Below are positions 6,773 through 14,641 of a DNA stretch of 19,558 nucleotides, piece by piece (within the stretch, counting starts at the first letter, position 1; every line of letters starts with the position of its first letter). The position numbers and the translations under genes were made by a program. A model generated the notes under the pieces. That model saw only the letters and a program-made list of their open reading frames with translations. It was not told where the DNA came from and did no database searches. The stretch covers positions 1 to 19,558 of the forward strand of contig DPZQ01000076.1 in the NCBI GenBank assembly GCA_003536295.1. Direction: 5' to 3'. Origin of the DNA: Rhodobacter sp. Lineage in GTDB: Bacteria; Pseudomonadota; Alphaproteobacteria; Rhodobacterales; Rhodobacteraceae.

Positions 6773-6788
6773 TTTGACCGCGCTCAAA
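6773..6788. promoter_or_regulatory. FNR/CRP-like palindrome
   Basis: TTTGACCGCGCTCAAA is symmetrical at 14 of 16 positions, with a CGCG centre inside AT-rich DNA. The core TTGAC-CGCG-CTCAA (6774-6787) differs at two bases from the FNR-type consensus TTGAT-N4-ATCAA, one in each half-site, and at one from the relaxed form TTGAY-N4-RTCAA. No annotated gene starts near it on either strand, so the site may be chance or may serve an unannotated transcript. Confidence 0.3.
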
Positions 6789-6922
6789 GCAGAATACTGA
6801 CCATATATTTGATCATAACTAAAATACTTACTAAGCCATATAAAAATAAAATAGTATATTTACTATATTAAATGGTAAAATTTAAATTTTAAACTCTGTC
6901 CTTAGGTGATATCTTTTTAAAT

Positions 6923-7537
6923 CTAAGCGGTTTGGCTTTGTGCCATAGCACTGATCACTTTTTTTAAAAGCGCGGCGCCCTGGGCTTGAGTTAGGGCATC
7001 CCCATCACGCCCTGAAATAGAAATGGTAATCAGCCGCCCCGAAAGACCAACGATGGCGCGCCATGTATCACTTTGTAAACCGCCTTTGGTCGCGCTGTGT
7101 TTTTTTAAGTGTAAAAGCAAAGCCTGTTTTTCAACTTGCGCACTGATGAGGGTGATACTTGGGGTATTTTCCGCCGCACTCAGAGCAGCAAGACCGTTTT
7201 GGGTTTCAAAATAGCTGATCAGCTCATCAACATTTTCGGCAACATCCACCGCCGTTCCTTGCGGGCCAACCGCGATTGAGATGACCGCAGCAGGATAGAC
7301 AGTCCCCTCAACGCACCGCCCCGCCAATGCGACGAATGTGTCGCCATTTGTGACTAATGAACTGCGGTCTAAACAATAGCCTTGGGGCACCGCAATGCGC
7401 AGCGCACCGCCCAAAACAACATAAGGTTTTTGCGCGTCATATATCTGATCAAACCCACTGGGCAGGCAGGCCGATAGAAAAAGGCCTGCCGCCACAAAGG
7501 ACGATAACTGATTGGCCCTATTGATCCATATAAACAT
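6923..7537 (-). CDS. Predicted lipoprotein of unknown function
   Basis: A 204-residue exported protein that I do not recognise. The N-terminus has one arginine, a hydrophobic segment SSFVAAGLFLSAC and a lipobox LSAC with the lipidated cysteine at residue 24, so it should be a lipid-anchored envelope protein. The mature part has no membrane segment. It contains two further cysteines (in GYCLDRSS and GRCVEG) that could form a disulfide, and the pattern of a soluble alpha/beta domain. The start ATG lies 20 bases inside the 3' end of ilvD, with AAAGG nine bases upstream, so it is probably expressed with ilvD. A link to branched-chain amino acid synthesis is not evident; the arrangement may reflect read-through only. 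It converges on the AT-rich gap. Confidence 0.82.
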   Translation of the reverse strand: MFIWINRANQLSSFVAAGLFLSACLPSGFDQIYDAQKPYVVLGGALRIAVPQGYCLDRSSLVTNGDTFVALAGRCVEGTVYPAAVISIAVGPQGTAVDVAENVDELISYFETQNGLAALSAAENTPSITLISAQVEKQALLLHLKKHSATKGGLQSDTWRAIVGLSGRLITISISGRDGDALTQAQGAALLKKVISAMAQSQTA

Positions 7538-9251
7538 GACGTTCGGCCTTTGCGCCAGGATGCGTCACGGCACCGTTGCGCGCACCACCGACCAGACGGG
7601 CATATTTCCAAAGCGCGCCGCTTTCATATTCGGTGGCCCGAGGGCCTTTCCAATCGGCTTTGCGCTGCGCCAAGACTTCGTCACTGACGGCCACCGATAA
7701 CACCCCCGTAAGGGCGTTGATGGTGATCAAGTCGCCATTTTCTAATAGTGCAATCGGGCCGCCATGCGCTGCTTCTGGGCCCACATGCCCCACACAAAAT
7801 CCGCGTGTCGCGCCTGAAAAACGTCCATCCGTAATCAGGGCTACTTTTTTGCCCATACCCTGTCCTGAAAGGGCAGCCGTCGTGGCCAACATTTCACGCA
7901 TCCCAGGCCCCCCTGCAGGCCCTTCGTTGCGAATGACCAAGACTTCACCCTCTTTATAAGCCCGCTGCTGCACGGCTTCAAAAGCGTCTTCCTCACATTC
8001 AAAGACTCGTGCTGGGCCTGTGAAGACTTGCTCTTCATCAGACATGCCAGCCACTTTCACAATTGCCCCTTCAGGGCAAACATTGCCCTTCAGCCCAACC
8101 ACGCCGCCTGTTTTGGTGATCGGGGTTGAGACGGGATAGATTACTTTACCGTCAGCTTCGCGAGTGATCAGGTCTAGCTCTTCGCCCATTGAACGCCCTG
8201 AGGCGGTCATGCAATCTTCATGCATCAAACCTGCTTTACGCAGTTCTTTCATCACAACAGGCACTCCACCCACTTCGTAAAGATCCTTGGCAACATAGGT
8301 ACCGCCTGGGCGCAAAGACACAAAGTATGGAGTGTCGCGGAAAACTTCACACACGTCGAACAGATCAAAATCAATTCCTGCCTCATGCGCGATGGCAGGC
8401 AAATGCAAGCCAGCATTTGTAGAGCCCCCCGTGCAAGCAACTACACGCGCCGCATTCTCCAATGATTTGCGCGTCACAATATCCCGCGCACGGATGTTTT
8501 TTTCGATTAGATTCATCACCGCCACGCCCGATGCGTCGCCATATTGATCACGCGATTCGTAAGGGGCAGGCGCACCCGATGAATTCATCAAAGCAAGACC
8601 AATCGCTTCCGAGACGCAAGCCATAGTATTGGCCGTATATTGGCCACCACAAGCCCCTGCCGATGGGCAAGCCACACGTTCCAAAATCGCAAGCTCGGCA
8701 TCAGACATATTGCCGGCTTGATGTTGGCCCACGGCCTCAAACACATCTTGAACAACCACATCTTTGCCATTCAAACGACCTGGCAAAATTGAACCTCCAT
8801 AAATAAAGACCGACGGCGTGTTCAAACGCACCATAGCCATCATCATGCCGGGTAAAGATTTATCGCAGCCTGCAAGTCCAACTATTGCATCATAGCAATG
8901 GCCACGCATGGTCAGTTCAACTGTATCCGCAATGGCATCGCGCGAAGCCAGGGATGATCGCATCCCCTCATGCCCCATGGCTATCCCGTCGGTGACGGTG
9001 ATGGTAGTAAATTCACGCGGTGTGCCGCCGCCTTTTTTAACACCCATTTTAACGGCCTGCGCCTGACGGTTTAATGAAATATTGCAGGGTGCAGCTTCAT
9101 TCCAGCAGGTGGCGACACCAACCCAAGGTTGGTTGATTTCTTCCTCGGTGATGCCCATCGCATAAAAGTAAGACCGATGCGGCGCGCGCGAAGGGCCAAC
9201 AGTGACGTGGCGCGATGGCAACTTAGATTTATCAAACCGAGTATTTTGCAT
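7518..9251 (-). CDS. ilvD: Dihydroxy-acid dehydratase
   Basis: Catalyses the dehydration of 2,3-dihydroxy-3-methyl acids to 2-oxo acids, the third common step of valine, isoleucine and leucine synthesis. The ATG at 9251 gives 577 residues starting MQNTRFDKSK, and AAAGGAC precedes it. The frame extends 38 codons upstream, but those residues are not family-like. The probable iron-sulfur ligands are C56 (APCN), C129 (GCDK) and C201 (GACGG), the three-cysteine set of [2Fe-2S] enzymes. Other motifs are CTGGSTNAGLHLPAIAHE (from residue 273) and ITDGRFSGATRG near the C-terminus, whose serine is the proposed catalytic base. The gene is divergent from accD, and a dyad lies between them. A lipoprotein gene overlaps its end by 20 bases. 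Confidence 0.97.
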   Translation of the reverse strand: MQNTRFDKSKLPSRHVTVGPSRAPHRSYFYAMGITEEEINQPWVGVATCWNEAAPCNISLNRQAQAVKMGVKKGGGTPREFTTITVTDGIAMGHEGMRSSLASRDAIADTVELTMRGHCYDAIVGLAGCDKSLPGMMMAMVRLNTPSVFIYGGSILPGRLNGKDVVVQDVFEAVGQHQAGNMSDAELAILERVACPSAGACGGQYTANTMACVSEAIGLALMNSSGAPAPYESRDQYGDASGVAVMNLIEKNIRARDIVTRKSLENAARVVACTGGSTNAGLHLPAIAHEAGIDFDLFDVCEVFRDTPYFVSLRPGGTYVAKDLYEVGGVPVVMKELRKAGLMHEDCMTASGRSMGEELDLITREADGKVIYPVSTPITKTGGVVGLKGNVCPEGAIVKVAGMSDEEQVFTGPARVFECEEDAFEAVQQRAYKEGEVLVIRNEGPAGGPGMREMLATTAALSGQGMGKKVALITDGRFSGATRGFCVGHVGPEAAHGGPIALLENGDLITINALTGVLSVAVSDEVLAQRKADWKGPRATEYESGALWKYARLVGGARNGAVTHPGAKAERHVYMDQ

Positions 9252-9312
9252 TGAATGTCCTTTGGAAAGTGCTTGGCATAGGAATAATGCGCCCCACGTC
9301 CATGGGCAAGCA

Positions 9313-9328
9313 TCGAATGCATATTCGA
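9313..9328. promoter_or_regulatory. Dyad between ilvD and accD, candidate operator
   Basis: TCGAAT (9313-9318) and ATTCGA (9323-9328) are perfect 6-bp arms around GCAT. It is the clearest symmetrical element in the 170-bp space between the two divergent start codons. Its position, about 60 bp from the ilvD start and 95 bp from the accD start, suits a transcription factor site. The regulator is unknown, and convincing -35/-10 pairs were not found for either gene. Confidence 0.35.
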
Positions 9329-9421
9329 GGGCTTTATGACAATGAAAGCCAGCCAATGATTGCAATTGTCGCGACCAACGACTATTTGTGAGACGATTAT
9401 GTGACCAAAGGGCCTTCAGGC

Positions 9422-10321
9422 ATGAATTGGATTTCCAACTACGTTCGACCCACTATTAATTCGCTTTTTTCCCGCCGCGAGGTTCCAGAGAACCTATGGA
9501 CCAAATGTGGTGAATGCGGAACAATGCTGTTCCACCGTGAATTGTCCGACAATCATAATGTTTGCACAAATTGCGACCATCACATGGCCATCAGCCCGCG
9601 TGAGCGTTTTAGACTATTGTTTGACGGCGGTATTTTCACCGAAGTCAAAGTACCCGAGACCGTAGTCGACCCTTTGCTTTTCCGCGATCAAAAACGCTAC
9701 CCCGACCGTTTGAAAGCCGCCCAAAAGAATACGGGCGAACGCGACGCGATGCTGGTTGCCGAGGGCGAGATTTTTCGCACCCCGATCGTGGCTCTGGCGC
9801 AAGATTTTTCATTCATGGGCGGGTCGATGGGCATGTATGTGGGCAATGCGATCATCGCAGCTGCCGAGCGTGCAGTGGCGTTGAAACGGCCAATGGTGCT
9901 GTTTTCGGCAGCAGGCGGGGCGCGCATGCAAGAAGGTATCTTGTCGCTGATGCAAATGCCGCGCTCAACAGTGGCGGTTGAAATGCTTAAAGAAGCGGGT
10001 ATGCCCTATATTGTTGTTTTGACCCATCCAACCACAGGTGGGGTCACTGCCAGCTATGCGATGCTGGGCGATGTGCAAATTGCCGAACCCAATGCTTTGA
10101 TCTGCTTTGCGGGCGCACGGGTAATTGAGCAAACAATCCGCGAAAAACTGCCCGAAGGGTTTCAGCGCGCTGAATATTTGCTGGATCACGGTATGCTTGA
10201 CCGCGTGACCCATAGACGTGCCCTTAAGGATGAGCTGGTGACCGTTATCCGCATGTTAATGGGCCAAAGCGCCGCCGTTCGTGGCGATTTGGCAGCACCT
10301 GTGGCAGGTGATGCATCTTGA
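9422..10321 (+). CDS. accD: Acetyl-CoA carboxylase carboxyltransferase subunit beta
   Basis: The beta subunit forms, with AccA, the carboxyltransferase that moves the carboxyl group from biotin-BCCP to acetyl-CoA, giving malonyl-CoA for fatty acid synthesis. The 299-residue protein starts at the ATG at 9422 (MNWISNYVRP), with AAAGGG nine bases upstream; a GTG at 9401 in the same frame is less likely. The N-terminal zinc ribbon is complete: C29, C32, C48 and C51. The crotonase-like carboxyltransferase core shows FSFMGGSMGM, SAAGGARMQEG and PTTGGVTASYAMLGD, which contribute the acyl-CoA and biotin contacts. The stop overlaps the folC start, and the accD-folC pairing is common in bacteria. Confidence 0.97.
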   Translation: MNWISNYVRPTINSLFSRREVPENLWTKCGECGTMLFHRELSDNHNVCTNCDHHMAISPRERFRLLFDGGIFTEVKVPETVVDPLLFRDQKRYPDRLKAAQKNTGERDAMLVAEGEIFRTPIVALAQDFSFMGGSMGMYVGNAIIAAAERAVALKRPMVLFSAAGGARMQEGILSLMQMPRSTVAVEMLKEAGMPYIVVLTHPTTGGVTASYAMLGDVQIAEPNALICFAGARVIEQTIREKLPEGFQRAEYLLDHGMLDRVTHRRALKDELVTVIRMLMGQSAAVRGDLAAPVAGDAS

Positions 10322-11589
10322 CCAGCGGCTCTGACGCCATTCTGGCGCGGATGATGTCGCTTCACCCCAAGGTGATCGACCTAACGCTTGACCGCGTACA
10401 CCGTTTGCTGGCCGCGCTGGATCACCCCGAAAAATCCTTACCGCCAGTTATTCATATTGCGGGCACCAATGGAAAGGGCTCGACCCAAGCGATGATTCGC
10501 GCGGGGCTTGAGGCCGAGGGAGCCTTGGTTCACGCCTATACCTCTCCGCATTTAGCACGGTTTCATGAACGTATTCGCTTGGCAGGATCGCTAATCTCTG
10601 AGCCGGCGTTAGCCGCCCTTTTGGATGAGGCGGTGGCCGCCAACGGCCCCGATCCGATCACCTTTTTTGAAATCACCACCGTGGCCGCTTTATTAGCCTT
10701 TGCGCGCACGAAGGCAGATTATACATTGCTGGAAGTGGGTTTGGGCGGTCGGCTTGATGCCACCAATGTCATCGACAGGCCCGCTTTGACGGTAATAACC
10801 CCTGTGAGCATTGATCATCAGCAATATTTGGGCGACACCTTGCCAGAAATTGCGGGCGAAAAGTCTGGTATTCTAAAGCGCGGCGTGCCCTGCATCGTGG
10901 GTCCGCAAGAGGCCGCTGGCCTTGATGTTATCGAAGCACGCGCTACAAAATTAGGCGTGCCCTTGTTTATTTACGGCCAACATTGGCACACCAGTCAAGA
11001 GGCGGGCCGCATGATATATCAAGATGAAAATGGCCTTTTAGATCTGCCGCTGCCTTCCCTTTTAGGTGCGCATCAAATCACCAATGCAGGTGCGGCCATC
11101 GCAGCTTTACGCTATTTTGGCAAAAGCTCGGCCGCCTGCGAAGCTGCCGTTACTCGGCCAGAATGGCCCGCACGCATGCAGCGCTTGCGCCAAGGCCCCC
11201 TGGTTGACGCTGCCCCGGAGATTGAGCTTTGGCTTGATGGCGGGCATAATCCGGCAGGAGGTCAAGCAATCGGCGCAACGCTTGCCGCCATGCCCAAGCG
11301 CCCCAGCTATTTGATCTGCGGTATGCTGAACACCAAAGACATTAAAGCCTATCTGTACCCCTTAGCCTCACATATCCAAGCGCTTCATGCCATTTCCATT
11401 CCGAATGAAATCAATACATTATCCGCCGAAAACACCCGCGACGCAGCGATATCGGTTGGAATGCGGGCAACGGCCGAAGCAGATGTGATGGCGGCTTTAA
11501 ATTCGATCAAAGCGCAAGATGCAAATGCCCGTGTACTGATTTGTGGATCGCTTTATTTGGCAGGCATGATCTTGCGTGAGAATGGTTAG
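10318..11589 (+). CDS. folC: Bifunctional folylpolyglutamate synthase/dihydrofolate synthase
   Basis: Adds L-glutamate to dihydropteroate and then to tetrahydrofolates, using ATP. The protein has 423 residues. The start is a TTG at 10318 that shares TTGA with the accD stop; it gives MTSGSDAILARMM, which fits related proteins better than the internal ATG at 10351. A short AGGTG lies upstream, so coupling to accD is likely. GTNGKGST (residues 49-56) is the ATP-binding P-loop of the Mur-ligase superfamily, followed by YTSPHLARFHERIRL and LEVGLGGRLDATNV, both family signatures. DGGHNPAGG in the C-terminal domain matches the Mur-ligase DxAHNP motif. The stop is two bases from that of convergent rppH, leaving no room for a separate terminator. 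Confidence 0.97.
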   Translation: MTSGSDAILARMMSLHPKVIDLTLDRVHRLLAALDHPEKSLPPVIHIAGTNGKGSTQAMIRAGLEAEGALVHAYTSPHLARFHERIRLAGSLISEPALAALLDEAVAANGPDPITFFEITTVAALLAFARTKADYTLLEVGLGGRLDATNVIDRPALTVITPVSIDHQQYLGDTLPEIAGEKSGILKRGVPCIVGPQEAAGLDVIEARATKLGVPLFIYGQHWHTSQEAGRMIYQDENGLLDLPLPSLLGAHQITNAGAAIAALRYFGKSSAACEAAVTRPEWPARMQRLRQGPLVDAAPEIELWLDGGHNPAGGQAIGATLAAMPKRPSYLICGMLNTKDIKAYLYPLASHIQALHAISIPNEINTLSAENTRDAAISVGMRATAEADVMAALNSIKAQDANARVLICGSLYLAGMILRENG

Positions 11590-11591
11590 CG

Positions 11592-12077
11592 TTAGCTATT
11601 GGCCAAGTGACTTTCGAAGTGACTGACAACCGTTTCATAAACCGCCCGTTTAAACGGCACTATTGAGGCGACCATCTCAGGTGCTGAGATCCAGCGCCAC
11701 TGCGAAAATTCAGGGTGTTCGGTGGCGATGTTAATCTGGTGGTCTTCGCCTTCAAACCGCATCAAAAACCAAAGCTGCTTTTGGCCGCGATATTTGCCCT
11801 TCCAAACCTTGCCCAAAAGTTCCGGCGGCAGATCATAGTTCACCCAATCTTCGGTTTGCCCTAAAAGCGTAACGTCACTTGCGGCAATGCCCGTCTCTTC
11901 GGTCAGTTCGCGCAAGGCGGCAGTTTTGGGCTCTTCGCCCGCATCGATCCCGCCTTGGGGCATTTGCCATGCGGGCACTTGCCCATCAATACGCTGCGCG
12001 GCAAAGATCAGCCCCTGCTTATTAAGCAGCATAATACCCACACAAGGGCGATAGGGCAACAAAGTTGGATCTATCAT
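11592..12077 (-). CDS. rppH: RNA 5'-pyrophosphohydrolase (Nudix)
   Basis: Removes pyrophosphate from the 5' end of primary transcripts, which makes them better substrates for RNase E-type decay. The 161-residue length and the N-terminal PYRPCVGIMLLN are typical of alphaproteobacterial RppH. The complete Nudix box runs from G42 to I64, with REL-x-EE-x-G-I supplying the metal-binding glutamates (E57, E60 and E61). PAWQMPQGGID precedes it, as in the family. It is the last gene of the minus-strand rsfS-rppH run and lies 40 bp after ctpA. That spacer is nearly filled by a 9-bp hairpin, and only a weak ribosome binding site (TAGG) lies between hairpin and ATG, so its translation may be modulated. 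Confidence 0.95.
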   Translation of the reverse strand: MIDPTLLPYRPCVGIMLLNKQGLIFAAQRIDGQVPAWQMPQGGIDAGEEPKTAALRELTEETGIAASDVTLLGQTEDWVNYDLPPELLGKVWKGKYRGQKQLWFLMRFEGEDHQINIATEHPEFSQWRWISAPEMVASIVPFKRAVYETVVSHFESHLANS

Positions 12078-12090
12078 GTCAATAACCTAC

Positions 12091-12112
12091 GGAGGCGGCA
12101 AGCGCCGCCCCC
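12091..12112 (-). other. Intercistronic hairpin between ctpA and rppH
   Basis: Read on the minus strand, GGGGGCGGC and GCCGCCTCC form nine base pairs (one G-U) around the tetraloop GCTT. It lies between the ctpA stop and the rppH start. No T-tract follows, so a complete intrinsic terminator is unlikely. An mRNA-stability or attenuating element within the operon is more plausible. Confidence 0.5.
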
Positions 12113-12117
12113 AACTT

Positions 12118-13473
12118 TTAGGGTTTCAATTCAATGGCCGACAGGCCTTTTAGAATATCAATCGCATAGGCTAATTGATAATCTTCATCTCGCATCTTTG
12201 CGGCCTCTTCTGCAGCCAAACGGTCAGCCTCAAATTGCAGTTTTTCATCGTCGGTCATTGAGTCATTGCTTAAGTTACCGCGTAAATCTGCTTCAAAGCG
12301 AGTTTTCTTTGCGGCTGATTCTTTGGCCTTTGCCTCTTCCTGTTCGGGGGTTAGGGCTGGCTTAGGTGGGGGTTGCTTTACAATGATATCAGGTGAAACA
12401 CCCAGCGCTTGGATCGAGCGGCCAGACGGGGTGTAATAGCGCGCAGTTGTTAAGCGCATGGCCGAGCTACCTCGCAAAGGCACCACCGTTTGAACCGACC
12501 CTTTACCAAAGCTTTGCGTCCCCACGATAATGGCGCGCCGATGGTCTTTAAGCGCGCCAGCCACAATCTCTGAGGCCGAGGCAGACCCACCATTTATCAA
12601 AACAACAATCGGCTTGCCTTGGGCCAAGTCACCCAATTCGGCATTATACCTTTCGCTATCAGAAGCCGTGCGGCCGCGCGTCGAGACAATCTCACCCTTG
12701 TCTAAAAACGCGTCCGAAACCATGATTGCCTGCCTTAAAAGGCCGCCCGGATTGTTGCGCAGGTCAATCACAAAACCATTCACATTTTCAATGCCGCCCA
12801 GCTCTTGCACCGCAAGATTTAAGCTTTCTTCTAATCCTGGGTAGGTTTGCTCGTTAAAGGTGGTGACGCGCAACACAACTGTTTCACCCAAAACCCGCCC
12901 TTTAACGGCGGTCAATTTGATTGTATCGCGGATGATCGACACGTCGAAAGGCTCGTTTGTGCCTTCGCGGGCGATGGTGATGATGATTTCCGAGCCGACA
13001 GGCCCACGCATCATATCAACCGCCTCATCCAAGGTCAGACCCAAAAGCGAATCTCCGTTTACATGGGTAATAAAATCGCCCGACAAGATACCCGCCACAT
13101 CAGCAGGGGTACCATCCATCGGCGAGACGACCTTTACGAAACCTTCTTCTTGCGTGACCTCAATGCCCAAACCGCCAAATTCGCCTTTAGTTTGCACTTT
13201 CATATCGCCAAAATCATCAGCGGCCATGTAGCTTGAATGCGGATCAAGTGAGGTAAGCATGCCATTGATCGCCGCCTCGATCAGCGTTTTTGAGTCAACT
13301 TCTTCGACATAATCTTTACGAATGCGTTCGAAAATATCACCAAAAAGATCCAGCTGTTCGTAAAGCGATTCATTAGTTTTTGTCGCTTGAGCTAGACTTG
13401 GCCCAGCAAGCTGCGTAGTTAGAAAAACGCCCGCAAGTCCACCGCCAATGGCTGCCATCATATATTTATTCAT
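12118..13473 (-). CDS. ctpA: Carboxy-terminal processing protease, S41 family
   Basis: A periplasmic serine protease that trims C-terminal ends of envelope proteins, including cell-wall hydrolases in several bacteria. The 451-residue protein starts at the ATG at 13473 (MNKYMMAAIGGG); the open frame continues upstream, but in the envC coding sequence. Residues 7-28 form a signal peptide ending SLAQ. A PDZ domain spans about 98-185, with the GGLGIEV carboxylate-binding loop at 100-106. The catalytic set is S299 (GGSASASE), K324 (SFGKGS) and Q328, with the exact S-to-K spacing of 25 seen in CtpB. The C-terminal part (365-430) is charged and likely helical. The start overlaps the envC stop by eight bases, with GGAGA upstream, so the two are coupled. 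Confidence 0.96.
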   Translation of the reverse strand: MNKYMMAAIGGGLAGVFLTTQLAGPSLAQATKTNESLYEQLDLFGDIFERIRKDYVEEVDSKTLIEAAINGMLTSLDPHSSYMAADDFGDMKVQTKGEFGGLGIEVTQEEGFVKVVSPMDGTPADVAGILSGDFITHVNGDSLLGLTLDEAVDMMRGPVGSEIIITIAREGTNEPFDVSIIRDTIKLTAVKGRVLGETVVLRVTTFNEQTYPGLEESLNLAVQELGGIENVNGFVIDLRNNPGGLLRQAIMVSDAFLDKGEIVSTRGRTASDSERYNAELGDLAQGKPIVVLINGGSASASEIVAGALKDHRRAIIVGTQSFGKGSVQTVVPLRGSSAMRLTTARYYTPSGRSIQALGVSPDIIVKQPPPKPALTPEQEEAKAKESAAKKTRFEADLRGNLSNDSMTDDEKLQFEADRLAAEEAAKMRDEDYQLAYAIDILKGLSAIELKP

Positions 13474-14641
13474 AACGTCTATCGTCTCCAATCGCATTAA
13501 ACCAAGGCATCGGGTCCAGCGTTTCAGACTCATACCTCAGTTCTATATAAAGCGGTTTTATTTCTGCCGCGCCATCATCTTCTAGCAATGACACAAAATC
13601 TTTATCACTTTTCCCACCCGCGCCTGGCATTAGCCCAAGGGGATAGCCCTGTTTAATAACAGTTCCCACCGTGCCATACACCGTTTCTAAGCCCCCTAAA
13701 ATTAACAAATAGCCTATTTGAGGTTCTAATATAACAAGATTATCATAATTTAGAAACCGGCCAGAAAACCGCAAAATCACATCCCAAGGGGCTGTAACCA
13801 AAGTGTTGGGTTGAGTAGCAAGGGTTAAGCCAGGCTTGACCAAACCCTGATCATCGGGCTGGCTTGGCGCCAGTAAAAGACGCCCTTGGGCCGGCCAGGG
13901 TAGAAAACCTTTGGCCTCAGAAAAGTTGCGGCCTGCAGCTAGGGTCGTTTGTGGAGCGTCGGCAAGCATTTGGGCAAAAACCTCAAGGCTGGCGGCTCCG
14001 CGGCCCAGATCATTTAGACGTTGGGTGTTTTCAGCTCCCAGCTTTGGCAAATCACCGCGCAACGAAATAGCCTTTGATAAATCAGCCCGCGCAGTTTGGG
14101 CGGCTGAAAATCCTGCTAGTAAGCTATCTTTCGCATTTTGCTGGGCTTTATCGAGCCGCGCAATTTCTTGCAACTTTGCGCTTAGCACCTCCGCCTGTTC
14201 CTGCAATTTGGGGGTCACATCGGCCAACAGGGTGCTGGCACGAATATTGGCCAAAATTCCGTCTGGGTGACCAAAAATCAGTGGCTTTGGGCGACGTTCC
14301 AGAGATGTCAGCACCGACAAAAACGCCGAAATTTGCGCCCTGTTTTGGTTCAAATCTTGCGTGATGGCATCTTTTTGCAATTCGATAATGCGCAACCCTG
14401 CGCGCAACGCCCCTAGACCTTGCTCATAGCTGACAATAGCATCCGTCAGGGCCGTGACACGCTCTTTCGCCGGAGTATCAGGGGGCAGATCTGTTAAGCT
14501 TTGGTTTAACTTGGCCACGGCACTGCGCGCTTTTTCGACCAGATCGGCGCTCGCCAACTCTTGCGCCACAAGGGACGTGGCCCATATCGTTGTGGCTAAG
14601 GCCAAAAAGGTGGCGCTGAAAAGTCTCCCAAAATAACGCAT
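13466..14641 (-). CDS. envC: Murein hydrolase activator EnvC-like protein
   Basis: A 391-residue periplasmic protein that in EnvC-type systems activates peptidoglycan amidases for septum splitting. Residues 1-27 form a signal peptide (ATSLVAQ before the probable cut). Residues about 30-110 and 140-205 are heptad-like and rich in Lys, Gln, Leu and Ala, as expected for the coiled coil that binds FtsX or regulates activity. The C-terminal domain from about 255 is a degenerate LytM (M23) fold: NYDNLVIL, LLILGGLETVYGTVG and LYIELRY align with the family, while the metal-binding HxxxD and HxH residues of active peptidases are absent. It is therefore probably a regulator rather than an enzyme. The gene shares TGATG with the end of gpmI and overlaps ctpA, which suggests linked wall-remodelling and proteolysis. 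Confidence 0.9.
   Translation of the reverse strand: MRYFGRLFSATFLALATTIWATSLVAQELASADLVEKARSAVAKLNQSLTDLPPDTPAKERVTALTDAIVSYEQGLGALRAGLRIIELQKDAITQDLNQNRAQISAFLSVLTSLERRPKPLIFGHPDGILANIRASTLLADVTPKLQEQAEVLSAKLQEIARLDKAQQNAKDSLLAGFSAAQTARADLSKAISLRGDLPKLGAENTQRLNDLGRGAASLEVFAQMLADAPQTTLAAGRNFSEAKGFLPWPAQGRLLLAPSQPDDQGLVKPGLTLATQPNTLVTAPWDVILRFSGRFLNYDNLVILEPQIGYLLILGGLETVYGTVGTVIKQGYPLGLMPGAGGKSDKDFVSLLEDDGAAEIKPLYIELRYESETLDPMPWFNAIGDDRRYE

Larger units (their letters stand above)
6303..6922. other. 620-bp AT-rich intergenic region between convergent genes
   Basis: Both flanking genes end here, so no promoter for them is needed, yet the gap is by far the longest in the window. The left 250 bp have ordinary composition and include a coding-like minus-strand remnant (6363-6554). 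From about 6520 to 6900 the sequence is strongly AT-rich, apart from a GC-richer island at about 6596-6695 with a bulged hairpin. The region also holds an FNR-like palindrome at 6773-6788 and a short palindrome ATAGTA/TACTAT. No RNA gene family, tRNA or insertion sequence end was recognised. Confidence 0.75.

Noticed and set aside
9252..9365. 38-codon N-terminal extension of ilvD
   Set aside because: The residues are not dihydroxy-acid dehydratase-like, and the ATG at 9251 has a good ribosome binding site.
13474..13533. 20-codon N-terminal extension of ctpA
   Set aside because: It lies within envC coding sequence and would displace the signal peptide from the N-terminus.
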